Assembly (NCBI RefSeq): GCF_009600605.1
Contig: NZ_VWNA01000001.1
Coordinates: 3,458,501 to 3,522,500 of the forward strand
Reading direction: 5' to 3'
From: Segnochrobactrum spirostomi
Lineage (GTDB): Bacteria; Pseudomonadota; Alphaproteobacteria; Rhizobiales; Segnochrobactraceae
Length of the DNA stretch: 64,000 nucleotides
In this document: positions 34,162 through 42,747 of the stretch, in pieces
How the letters are laid out: each line of letters opens with the position of its first letter
Numbering within the stretch: the stretch's first letter is position 1
Notes under the pieces: model-generated
What the model saw: the letters and a program-made list of their open reading frames with translations, nothing else
Told to the model about the DNA's origin: nothing
The model's database searches: none
Made by a program: the position numbers and the translations under genes

Positions 34162-37098
34162 TCAGCGTCCGCCGCGGATCGGAACGACCTGGGGGCGCAA
34201 CGGGGCGGCGACCGTTGCCTTGTCCCGCAGATAGGCCGCCACGGCGTCGATCTCCATGGGCTTCGCATAGAGAAAGCCCTGGAAGGTGTCGCAGCCGGCC
34301 GTGCGCAGGAACTCGGCCTGGGCCGTCGTCTCGACGCCCTCCGCGATCACCGTCTTCGTCATCGCGCGGCCGAGGCCGATCACGGCGCGCGTCAGGGTCT
34401 CGGATTCGAGGCTGACCCCGATGCCTTGTACAAAGGACTTGTCGATCTTGAGGACCGAAATCGGGAACTGCCAGAGATAGGAGAGCGATGAGAAGCCGGT
34501 GCCGAAATCGTCGAGGGCGAATCGGCAGCCGATATCCGCGAGCCGGCGCATGTTGCCCAGCACCACGGGAGACGAACGCAGGAGGGCACCTTCGGTGATC
34601 TCGAAGCCGATGCACCGTGGGTCGAGCCCGTGGCCGGCGAGGATCGCCTCGACCTCGCTCGCAAAATCGACGTGCTCGAGATCGCTGGTCGAGAGGTTGA
34701 CGGCGACCGTGTAAGCCCGCGCGCCGGTGGCCGCGAACGCCTCGAGCGCCGAGACGGCGCGGGCGATGACGACGCGCGTGATGTCGCGGATGATGCCGGT
34801 GCGCTCGGCCGCCGGGATGAACTGCGTGGGCAGGATGACGCTGCCGTCCCGCCGCCGCCACCGTGCCAGGGCCTCGAAGCCCTCGACCTCGCCGTTCGCC
34901 GCCGCCACCTGCGGCTGGAACAGGACGAAGACCGAGTCCGCGGCCGGGGTGCTGCGGAGCGCGGTCTCGACCGCCAGCCGCTCGCGGGCCTCGTTCTCGA
35001 GCACCTCGTTGAAGAACGCCATCCGGTTGCGGCCCTGGCGCTTGGCCTCGAACAGGGCGAGGTCCGCCTCGCGGATGAGGTCGTCGGCACCCGAATGACG
35101 CCGGCTCACCGCAAGCCCGGCGCTCATGGTGATGAGATAGCGCTCCGAGCGGTTCTCGATCGGCTCGCTCACCCCGGAGAGGATGCGCTCGGCCATGCGG
35201 CCGAGTTCGCTCGGCGCGGTCAGGTTCGGGCAGAAGATCGCAAATTCGTCTCCGCCGAGGCGCGCCACGACGTCGCCGTCGTCGCGCACCGTTCGGCGGA
35301 TGCGGTCGGCGACGGCCATGAGGAGGGAGTCGCCGGCCTCATGGCCGAGGGTGTCGTTGATGTCCTTGAACTGATCGATGTCGGCGATGATGAGCCCGGA
35401 CAGCCGATCGCGCCGGTTCGCCGAGGCGATCGCTTGACTGATGGTGCGGAAGATCGCCCGGCGGTTGGGCAGGCCGGTCACCATGTCGTGCATGGCGTCG
35501 TGACGGAGCTGCTCTTCCGCGCGCTTATGGGCGGTGATGTCGGCATGGGAGCCGGCCATCCGATAGCCGATGCCGGCCGCGTCCCGCACCGCGACGGCGC
35601 GCACCAGGACCCAGATGTAGCTGCCGTCGGCCCGGCGCAGCCGGTGTTCCACTTCGAGATGGCTGGTCTTGCCGGCGACGTGGGCGGAGATCCGCGCCAG
35701 CACGTCCTCGCGCTCATCGGGATGGATGCGGTCGATCCAGCTCGCCGGGCGATCCCCGATGTCTTGCTCCCGGCCGCCGACGAGCGCCTTCCAGCGGGGG
35801 GAATAATAGACCCGGTTGGCGCGCAGGTCCCAATCCCAGAGGGCATCGTTGGCGCCGCGGGCGGCGAGCGCATAGCGCTCTTCGCTCTCGATGAGCGCTT
35901 CTTCAGACGTCCGCCGTTTCCGCTCGCTGGCGAGGAAGGTGTTGAACCAGCGCGTCAAATCCGCGACCTCGCCGTCCCCCGTCGCTCGCAGCGGAAGGAT
36001 GTCCTCACGGAATCCCCCGCTCTGGAACTGCCGGAAGCGCGCGGTGATTGCCCGCAAGGGGCGCACGATGTTGGCGAGGGCGACGTAGCTCGCGATGCAT
36101 AGCAGGGCGATGCAGAGGCCGATCAGCACAAGCGTCATCAGGCCGATCGGCCGGGTCAGGGCGGCGATGGCGTCGGCCGGGGTGACGCTGAGGAGGCTCC
36201 AACCGGTCACGGCCGAAACGGCCCGATCGAGCAACACGGGTTCGTCGCCGAGATCGAGCTGCTGGGGCCACGCCGTGGCGCCGAGCGTTGCCGCGATCGC
36301 CTTCGGGACGGGCTTACCCAGGCGATCACGATCGGGGTCGAAGACGAGGTTGCCGTCGGCGTCCGCGATCAGCAGATAGGCGTCGTTCGGCAGCGTGCTG
36401 GCGACAAGGTGATCGTAGAGGAAAGCGACGGAATAGTTGACGATTGCGACGCCGGAGATGTCCCGCGCCACATTCCGGCGATCGATCGCCTGGATCGCAC
36501 GGCCCGCGCTGATGGCGCGCAGATCGTCCTGCCGGCCGAGGGGAGGCGTGCCAATGCCGAACCAGACCACGTCGGTGCCGGTGCCGCTGAAGCGCTCGAA
36601 CAGCGCCTTGCGCCGCTCCGGCGACAGGGGCGGCGCGGCCACGGTTTCGCCGATGTGGTAATAGCTTCCGTTCGCGCCGATGACGTCGATCGAGGCGATG
36701 CCCCGCAGGTAGAGATAGGCGTTCAGGATCGCACCGATCTGCTCCTGGGTCGCGAGCCGGGTGAAATCGTCCGAAACCACCTTCGGATCGGTCAGGCTGG
36801 GGCGCAATTCGTCGAGGCTCGCGATCGTGTTGAGCAGGTTCTCGACCTGCTCGAACTGCAGGTCGAGATAGTCCCGCTCATTGGACAGGATTGTCTCGGA
36901 GAACTGCGCCGTGAGCGAAAGGATGACCTTGCGCGACGCGTTGTAGGAGGTCGCGCCGAGGATGAAGAGCGGAATGAAGGTGAGGCAGAAGACGAACAGA
37001 ACGAAGCGGCTGGCGATTGTACCCAGGAATGGCGGCCGCAGTCTCGCCGGCGCATCCGCGAGGGTGGGAAGGGTCTCTTGCACCTGCCGTTCGCTCAT
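34162..37098 (-). CDS. Membrane-bound PAS-GGDEF-EAL cyclic di-GMP enzyme
   Basis: This 978-residue protein has an N-terminal transmembrane helix (about residues 25-50), a large Cache-like periplasmic sensor, a second helix (about 310-335), and a HAMP-like linker. A PAS/PAC domain follows (about 405-530), then GGDEF (about 540-700) with an intact RLGGDEFAIF active site, and EAL (about 715-965) with FEALARWRRRDG and DDFGTGFSS. Both catalytic motifs look functional, so it may make and break c-di-GMP. Its ATG overlaps the stop of the upstream lipoprotein gene (ATGA), tying the two together. The domain boundaries are approximate. Confidence 0.9.
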   Translation of the reverse strand: MSERQVQETLPTLADAPARLRPPFLGTIASRFVLFVFCLTFIPLFILGATSYNASRKVILSLTAQFSETILSNERDYLDLQFEQVENLLNTIASLDELRPSLTDPKVVSDDFTRLATQEQIGAILNAYLYLRGIASIDVIGANGSYYHIGETVAAPPLSPERRKALFERFSGTGTDVVWFGIGTPPLGRQDDLRAISAGRAIQAIDRRNVARDISGVAIVNYSVAFLYDHLVASTLPNDAYLLIADADGNLVFDPDRDRLGKPVPKAIAATLGATAWPQQLDLGDEPVLLDRAVSAVTGWSLLSVTPADAIAALTRPIGLMTLVLIGLCIALLCIASYVALANIVRPLRAITARFRQFQSGGFREDILPLRATGDGEVADLTRWFNTFLASERKRRTSEEALIESEERYALAARGANDALWDWDLRANRVYYSPRWKALVGGREQDIGDRPASWIDRIHPDEREDVLARISAHVAGKTSHLEVEHRLRRADGSYIWVLVRAVAVRDAAGIGYRMAGSHADITAHKRAEEQLRHDAMHDMVTGLPNRRAIFRTISQAIASANRRDRLSGLIIADIDQFKDINDTLGHEAGDSLLMAVADRIRRTVRDDGDVVARLGGDEFAIFCPNLTAPSELGRMAERILSGVSEPIENRSERYLITMSAGLAVSRRHSGADDLIREADLALFEAKRQGRNRMAFFNEVLENEARERLAVETALRSTPAADSVFVLFQPQVAAANGEVEGFEALARWRRRDGSVILPTQFIPAAERTGIIRDITRVVIARAVSALEAFAATGARAYTVAVNLSTSDLEHVDFASEVEAILAGHGLDPRCIGFEITEGALLRSSPVVLGNMRRLADIGCRFALDDFGTGFSSLSYLWQFPISVLKIDKSFVQGIGVSLESETLTRAVIGLGRAMTKTVIAEGVETTAQAEFLRTAGCDTFQGFLYAKPMEIDAVAAYLRDKATVAAPLRPQVVPIRGGR

Positions 37099-38132
37099 GG
37101 TGCGGTGACCTGTGGTGCCGTGGCCGGCGTCGTCGGCACGTCGGCGTTGGCGCTGTCGATCACTGTCGCATCGAGCTGCGTTGCCGGCTCGACCGGCGCG
37201 CCCTTGAGCAACGTCATCGCAGCCTTGACGCCGAGATAGCCTTGCTGCCGCGCATTCTGATCTGCGGAGGCGACGAGCGCGCCGGACGCGATCGCCCGCC
37301 GCGCCTCTGGAAGCGCGTCGAAACCGGCGACCAGAACCCCGCTGGTCTTGCTGTCGGCAAGGTACCGGACCACCCCGAGTGCCATCATATCATTGGCGCA
37401 GAAGATCAACTTCACATGCGGGTGTTCTCTGAGAATGGTGCGCGCGGCGGCGTAGCCTTCCTCGATCCGCCAGTTCCCGCTCTGGACCGCGACGACGCGG
37501 ATATTGGGCGCCTCGCCGAACGCCTTGAGGGCCCCCGCCTTGCGCTCGGCCGAGTTGTTCGCGTCGGGAATGCCCTCGATCACCGCCGCTTCGACCGCGC
37601 CGGTTGTGCGGGCGGGGAGGGCGGCGATCAGGCGGCGTGTGACGGCGTAAGCGGCCCGCTCGTTGTCGATGCTGACGAACGGCGGAGCCTTGAAGTCGAG
37701 CGTCTTCGCAAAGGCGGGATCGAGCCGGTTGTCCACGTTGACGACGACGATGCCGGCGTCCTGCGCCGTTTTCAGCGGAGGGATCAGGCGGACGGAATCC
37801 CCGGGCGCCACCACGATCGCGGCGACCTTGTCGTGAACGAGGGCGTCGATGATGCCGATCTGCTGATCGATGGACGTTTCTTTGGAAGCCGCCTTGACGA
37901 GGATGTTCGCTCCCTCTTCCGCGGCGGCTTGCCGGGCGCCCCGTTCCATCTCGGCGAAGAACGGGTTCGTCAGCGTCTTCATCACGAGCGCGACCTGCGG
38001 CTTCGCCGTCGGTGCCGCAGCATGGGCGGCCTGTTCCGGCTTGCGCTCCTCTTTGCAGCCTGCCAACGCCCCAAGGATGCACACGAGTGCAATTCCGGCC
38101 GTTTTCAACGCAAGCCGCCCGCTCGGTTTCAT
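37095..38132 (-). CDS. RbsB-like periplasmic sugar-binding lipoprotein coupled to the GGDEF-EAL gene
   Basis: This protein has about 345 residues from ATG 38132 (MKPSGRLALK); a GTG nine codons upstream is possible. The signal peptide ends in a lipobox LAGC, with cysteine near residue 26, so it is a lipoprotein. The mature part is a periplasmic binding protein type I fold of the ribose/galactose class: VALVMKTLTNPFFAEMERGA, AIVVAPGDSVRLIPPL, VNVDNRLD, FCANDMMALGVV and VAGFDALPEA. No ABC transporter permease or ATPase is next to it. It overlaps the c-di-GMP enzyme gene by four bases, so it more likely presents a ligand to that sensor than feeds a transporter. Confidence 0.88.
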   Translation of the reverse strand: MKPSGRLALKTAGIALVCILGALAGCKEERKPEQAAHAAAPTAKPQVALVMKTLTNPFFAEMERGARQAAAEEGANILVKAASKETSIDQQIGIIDALVHDKVAAIVVAPGDSVRLIPPLKTAQDAGIVVVNVDNRLDPAFAKTLDFKAPPFVSIDNERAAYAVTRRLIAALPARTTGAVEAAVIEGIPDANNSAERKAGALKAFGEAPNIRVVAVQSGNWRIEEGYAAARTILREHPHVKLIFCANDMMALGVVRYLADSKTSGVLVAGFDALPEARRAIASGALVASADQNARQQGYLGVKAAMTLLKGAPVEPATQLDATVIDSANADVPTTPATAPQVTAP

Positions 38133-38289
38133 CAGTCTGCGCCCCATCCCGAATGACACGCTAGCGTTTTGGTCGCGGCCGGAAAAGGGTGGACGCGTCG
38201 CGTTCTACACGCACGCCTCGAAGTTGTGCCTTAATGGCCACGCTCGGCCCGTTGATGTTCGGGCGCGATGGGGCCGGGTGGGCTCTCGC

Positions 38290-39213
38290 TCACTCGGGCA
38301 GGGGGATGAACTCGTTCTCGCCCGGCACCGCGGCGAAGCGGCCGGCCTTCCAATCCGCCTTCGCTGCCTCGATGCGGTCCTTCGACGACGCGACGAAATT
38401 CCACCAGATGTGGCGCGGGCCGTCCATGGTGGCGCCCCCGACCACGACGAGGCGGGCCGCGGTCAAGGCCGTCAGGGTGATCGGATCGCCGGGCCGCAGG
38501 ATGAGAAGCTGGCCGGCCTCGAAGCGGTCGCCGGCGATCTCGATGACACCGCTCGCGATGTAGATCGCCCGCTCTTCCGCGTCCGCATCGACGGGCAGCC
38601 GCGCCGTCGGTTCGAGGGCGACGTCCAGATAGAGGGTATCCCAGCCGCTGGTGACGGGCGAGGAGACCCCGTAGGCGGCCCCGACGACGACGCGCACGCT
38701 GTGAAGGCGGTCGGCGAGCACCGGAAGATCGGACGCCTCGTGGCTCGCGAAAAAGGGCGCGGCGTCCTCGTGATCCTTCGGCAGGGCGACCCACATCTGC
38801 AGGCCGGAGAGGCGCTGGCCGTGCGCGCGCGCCTCACCGCCCGTGCGCTCCGAATGGGCGATGCCGCGGCCGGCGCTCATCCAGTTCACCGCCCCCGGCT
38901 CGATCGTCTTCACCGATCCGAGGCTGTCGCGGTGGGAGATCGATCCTTCGAACAGGTAGGTGACGGTGGCGAGGCCGATATGTGGATGGGGGCGCACGTC
39001 GAGCCCTTCGCCCGGCGCAAAGTCCGCCGGCCCCATCTGATCGAGGAAGATGAAGGGGCCGACCATGCGCCGCCCGGGCGCGGGCAGGGCCCGGCGCACC
39101 GCGAAGCCGCCGAGGTCGCGCGACCGTCCGAGGATCACGGTCTCGACCGGGCTGCCCTCCCGCGGCGCGAAGGTGGGTTCGGCGATCGGCTCGTCGGCGA
39201 AGGGAACGCTCAT
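38290..39213 (-). CDS. Pirin family protein
   Basis: This 307-residue bicupin protein has the pirin N-terminal signature: GPFIFLDQMGPADFAPGEGL, DVRPHPHIGLATVTYLFEG and HRDSLGS, with the histidines and glutamate that bind one iron. The C-terminal cupin (about residues 175-290) is intact but more divergent, ending HIWWNFVASSKDRIEAAKADW. Some pirins have quercetin dioxygenase activity and others act as redox-sensing co-regulators; nothing here decides between them. The gene is cytoplasmic (no signal) and lies 51 bp upstream of none of its functional relatives. xseB precedes it on the same strand. Confidence 0.93.
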   Translation of the reverse strand: MSVPFADEPIAEPTFAPREGSPVETVILGRSRDLGGFAVRRALPAPGRRMVGPFIFLDQMGPADFAPGEGLDVRPHPHIGLATVTYLFEGSISHRDSLGSVKTIEPGAVNWMSAGRGIAHSERTGGEARAHGQRLSGLQMWVALPKDHEDAAPFFASHEASDLPVLADRLHSVRVVVGAAYGVSSPVTSGWDTLYLDVALEPTARLPVDADAEERAIYIASGVIEIAGDRFEAGQLLILRPGDPITLTALTAARLVVVGGATMDGPRHIWWNFVASSKDRIEAAKADWKAGRFAAVPGENEFIPLPE

Positions 39214-39264
39214 GGGGATCCTTTCCGGAGTCCTGGCTGGTTCGCCGTGGCCGCGCTCGGGGGA

Positions 39265-39531
39265 TTATTCGGCGTCGAGCGGCTCCCGGCCGGTCGGCGT
39301 GCCGTCGGCGCCGAGCTGGATCTTCTCGACGCGCATCTCGGCCCGGCGCAGCAGCGCTTCGCAGTGCTTCTTCAGCGCCTCGCCACGCTCGTAATCGGCG
39401 ATCGATTGCTCGAGCGGCACGGCGCCGCGCTCCAGCTTGTCGACGATCGCCTCGAGTTCGGACAAGGCGGCCTCGAAGCTCAGGGCGCGGATATCGTCGG
39501 GAACGGAGGGGGCGGCGGCAGGCTGGGACAC
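39265..39531 (-). CDS. xseB: Exodeoxyribonuclease VII small subunit
   Basis: This 88-residue, largely helical protein carries the XseB core [20 protein letters not shown] followed by [20 protein letters not shown]. It forms a complex with XseA that digests single-stranded DNA from both ends. The large subunit gene is not in the window. The HDAC-family gene is 63 bp upstream on the same strand, an arrangement often seen in Hyphomicrobiales. Confidence 0.94.
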   Translation of the reverse strand: MSQPAAAPSVPDDIRALSFEAALSELEAIVDKLERGAVPLEQSIADYERGEALKKHCEALLRRAEMRVEKIQLGADGTPTGREPLDAE

Positions 39532-39594
39532 GGTCGAACTTTCTCCACTGGGACGCGGGCGGGATCGCCGGACAGGGCCGGCGTGCCGCCGCCC

Positions 39595-40521
39595 TCAGGC
39601 GGTCATCAGGGTCGCGACGTGGGTCGCGACCGAGCGGGCGAGGGCGGTCAGATCATAACCGCCTTCGAGCACCGAGACGACCCGCCCGGCGCACCGGCGT
39701 GCCGCGATCTCCATCAACCTTTCGGTAATCCACGCGAAATCGGCTTCCGTCAGGCGCATCTCGCCGAGCGGATCGCGGATGTGGGCGTCGAATCCGGCGG
39801 AGATGACGAGGAGATCGGGGTGAAAGGCGGCGACGCGCGGCAGCACCTCGCTCTCCATCGCCTCGCGGAACACCAGTCCGTCGTCGCCAGCGTGGAGCGG
39901 CACGTTGACGATGTTGCCGACCCCCTGCTCCGCAGCGGTGCCGGTGCCCGGAAAGAGCGGGCTCTGGTGGGTCGAGGCATAGAGCACGCTCGGATCGGAC
40001 CAGAAGATGTCCTGGGTGCCGTTGCCGTGATGGACGTCGAAATCGACGATCGCGACGCGCTCGGCACCATGCACCGCCTGGGCGTGGCGTGCGGCGACGG
40101 CGGCGTTGTTGAAGAGGCAGAAGCCCATCGCGCGGCGGGCTTCGGCATGATGGCCGGGCGGGCGGAGGGCGCAGAAGGCGTTCTTCACCTTGCCGGTCAT
40201 CACCTCGTCCACCGCGAGGGTGGCGGCGCCGCAGGCATAGAGCGCGGCGTCGAGGCTCTTCGGCCCCATCGCGGTGTCGCCGTCGAGGAAGATGAGGCCT
40301 TCCTCGGGCGACGCCTCGCGGAGCTGATCGACATAATCTTGCGGGTGAACGCGCAGGATCGCGGCGAGATCGACGGATCGCGCGGCCTCCCGCTCCAAGC
40401 CGTGGAACCGCTCCTCTTCGAGGGCGCGGTCGATGGCGCGGATGCGGTCGGGGCACTCAGGGTGACCCTCCGGGGTGGCATGCTGGAGAAAGATCGGGTG
40501 ATGCACGAGCAGGGTGGACAC
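39595..40521 (-). CDS. Histone deacetylase family (acetoin utilisation AcuC-like) hydrolase
   Basis: This 308-residue zinc-dependent deacylase is in the class II-like bacterial HDAC group. Visible active-site features are RPPGHHAEARRAMGFCLFNN (tandem histidines), VDFDVHHGNGTQDIF (zinc-binding aspartate and histidine), YASTHQSPLFPGTG, SAGFDAHIRDPLGEM (second zinc aspartate) and the C-terminal VLEGGYD. There is no signal peptide. Substrates of bacterial members include acetylated polyamines and acetyl-CoA synthetase; the sequence does not single one out. It is followed by xseB. Confidence 0.92.
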   Translation of the reverse strand: MSTLLVHHPIFLQHATPEGHPECPDRIRAIDRALEEERFHGLEREAARSVDLAAILRVHPQDYVDQLREASPEEGLIFLDGDTAMGPKSLDAALYACGAATLAVDEVMTGKVKNAFCALRPPGHHAEARRAMGFCLFNNAAVAARHAQAVHGAERVAIVDFDVHHGNGTQDIFWSDPSVLYASTHQSPLFPGTGTAAEQGVGNIVNVPLHAGDDGLVFREAMESEVLPRVAAFHPDLLVISAGFDAHIRDPLGEMRLTEADFAWITERLMEIAARRCAGRVVSVLEGGYDLTALARSVATHVATLMTA

Positions 40522-40604
40522 GTCAGCCTCTTCTCCGCCGGACCGTGTCGCCGATGAGGCGGCTTACGGGGCGAAAAAGTCAATCCGCCGCCGTTGGCTG
40601 CGTC

Positions 40605-41614
40605 TCATTCCGGCAGGAGCGCGTTGGGCCGCGGGGCGGCGGCGCGGAAGAGCCGATCGCGGACAGCGTCGCCGAGGCCGCCGGCCGGGATCGGCGCGAC
40701 CGCGATCGTCGCCGCACCGCTCTCGTCGAGGGCGCGGAGCATGGCGAACAGGTTCGCCGCCGCCTCGGCGAGGTCGCCGGTCGGGCTCAGATTGCGGATT
40801 TGTGCGGCGTGCTCGGCTCCGGGCGGCAGGCGCGGACCGAAGGCGAGCAGGGCCTCGCCCGGCCGCACGTCGTCCGCGTCGAGGCGGACCGCGGCGCGGG
40901 GGCATAATGGGAGGCGAGCTGGCCCGGCGCCGAGGGCCGGTCCGGGTCCGCGGCGGGGAGCGCCAGCGCCCGGCCGAGCACCGCCTCGATCGCCTCGCGC
41001 GGCAGGCCGCCAGGGCGCAGCAGCATGGGCGCGCCGCCGGTGAGGCCGACGATGGTCGATTCGACGCCGATGCGGCACGGGCCGCCGTCGATCACGAACG
41101 CGAGGGCGCTGCCCAGTTCTTCCACCACGTCGTCCGCGCTGGTCGGGCTGACGCGGCCGGAGCGGTTGGCGCTCGGCGCGGCGATCGGCGCGCCGAGGTG
41201 GGAGGCGAGATGGCGGACGACGGGCGAATCCGGCACCCGGATCGCAATCGTCGCGAGCCTGGCGAGCGCGCCGGGGGCCACTTTCGAATCCGCCCGGCGC
41301 GGCACCACCAGCGTGAGCGGACCGGGCCAGAACGCCTCGGCGAGGGCACGGGCGTCGGCATCGAAGACGCCGTGCGTCTCGGCCCCGGGGAGATCGGCCG
41401 CGTGGGCGATCAGCGGGTTGAACGTCGGCCGCCCCTTGGCGGCGTAAATCGCGGCGACGCCCGCGGCGTTGGTCGCGTCGGCGCCGAGGCCGTAGACCGT
41501 CTCGGTCGGCACGCCGACGAGGCCACCGGCGCGTAGCGCAGCGACCACCTCGTCGGTGAGCGCGGGGCTTTCGAGAAGCGCGTCGGCCGCGAGGCGGCGG
41601 GGGCGTCCGGTCAT
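40605..41614 (-). CDS. L-threonylcarbamoyladenylate synthase (Sua5/YrdC/YwlC), interrupted by an apparent one-base deletion
   Basis: This enzyme makes threonylcarbamoyl-AMP for the essential t6A37 tRNA modification. It starts at ATG 41614 (or at GTG 41620, overlapping the asparaginase stop). The YrdC domain has GGLVGVPTETVYGLGADA, KGRPTFNPLI, FWPGPLTLV, APSANRSGRVSPT and RIGVESTIV. The frame fails in a run of five G at 40898-40902 (coding strand GCCCCCGCG). One more C restores SHYAPRAAVRLDADDVRPGE and the C-terminal Sua5 domain, ending NALLPE at 40605. The corrected length is 336 residues, typical for the family. An undercalled homopolymer is the likely cause. Confidence 0.92.
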
Positions 41615-41616
41615 GC

Positions 41617-42636
41617 TCACCGGCCGAGGGCGGCCACGACGTCGTCGGCGACGCGCACCTCGCCGACCTTGAGGCCGCGGCGGTTCAACAGCGCATGGTG
41701 CGCCCAGCGGTCGAGGAAGGCGCGCTCCTCGTCGTCCTTGGCGACGAAGCGGTGGATCACGGCGGCCATCAGCGCCTCCGACGCGCGGGTGCCGCCGTCG
41801 TCGACCTTCAGCGTCACGCCGAGGCCGATCTCGGGGAAGCTCGCGCAGAACACGCCCTCGGCGCCGGTCTTCACGTAGGCGCGGGTGCCGAAGCGGCCCA
41901 TCACTTCGGTGCAGAAGCGCCCCGTGCCGGCGACCATGAAGGGCGCGGCGGCGGCGGCCTCGCGCAGGCGCTTCGCGGCGGCGGCGCGCACCGGAGCGAG
42001 GCGCTCGCCGGTGCCGAGGCGGGCGAAGGCGCGGGCGAGGCGGTCGAGCGGGATCGCGAAGGTCGGGATCGAGCAGCCGTCGATGCCGCGCACATGCTCG
42101 TCGAGCTTGGTGTCGGTGAGGCCTTCGAGCGCCGCCGTCACCTCCCGCTGCACCGGATGGTCCGGCCCGACATAGCCGTGGTGATCGACGCCCATCTCGC
42201 AGGCGACGCAGAGGAAGCCGGCGTGCTTGCCGGAGCAATTGTTGTGGAGCGCGTTCGGCTCGGCCCCGGCGCGATTGAGGCGCGCCACGTCGTCCGCCCG
42301 CTCGGGCCAATGCACGCCGCATTCGAGGGCGTCGGTGTCGAGCCCGGCCTTGCGCAGCATCGCGTGGGCGGTGTCGCAATGGGCCTGCTCGCCGTTGTGG
42401 GACGCGCCGGCGATGGCGAGCTCCTCGACGGTGAGGCCGAGCTTGTCCGCGGCGCCGGATTCGACGAGCGGCAGCGCCTGGATGAGCTTCGCCGAGGAGC
42501 GCGGGAAGGTCGGGCGCTCGACGTCGCCGAAGGCGGCGACGCGGCGGCCGTCGGCGTCCGTGATCGCGAGAAGACCGGCGTGCGTGCTCTCGACCAGCGG
42601 ACCGCGGGTGACTTCGACGAGGATCGGATCGGCCAT
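41617..42636 (-). CDS. Rhizobial-type L-asparaginase (Asparaginase_II family)
   Basis: This 339-residue protein matches the thermolabile Rhizobium etli-type asparaginase family, unrelated to E. coli AnsA/AnsB. Key segments are RSSAKLIQALPLVESGAAD with the serine-lysine tandem, ASHNGEQAHCDTA, ECGVHWPE, LHNNCSGKHAGFLCVACEMG (second serine-lysine and metal-binding cysteines) and GIDGCSIPTFAIPL. It hydrolyses L-asparagine to aspartate and ammonia and is cytoplasmic. The last four bases overlap a possible GTG start of the Sua5 gene, so the two may be co-translated. Confidence 0.92.
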   Translation of the reverse strand: MADPILVEVTRGPLVESTHAGLLAITDADGRRVAAFGDVERPTFPRSSAKLIQALPLVESGAADKLGLTVEELAIAGASHNGEQAHCDTAHAMLRKAGLDTDALECGVHWPERADDVARLNRAGAEPNALHNNCSGKHAGFLCVACEMGVDHHGYVGPDHPVQREVTAALEGLTDTKLDEHVRGIDGCSIPTFAIPLDRLARAFARLGTGERLAPVRAAAAKRLREAAAAAPFMVAGTGRFCTEVMGRFGTRAYVKTGAEGVFCASFPEIGLGVTLKVDDGGTRASEALMAAVIHRFVAKDDEERAFLDRWAHHALLNRRGLKVGEVRVADDVVAALGR

Positions 42637-42747
42637 GGCGTTCTCCTGCCCGCATCTCTCAACCGACGGGGCGCGTTCGCGCGAGCAATAGCCGATCCGT
42701 TCGCCGGGAATCCAGTCTGGCCGCGAACGGCGAAGGAAGCCGCCCCG

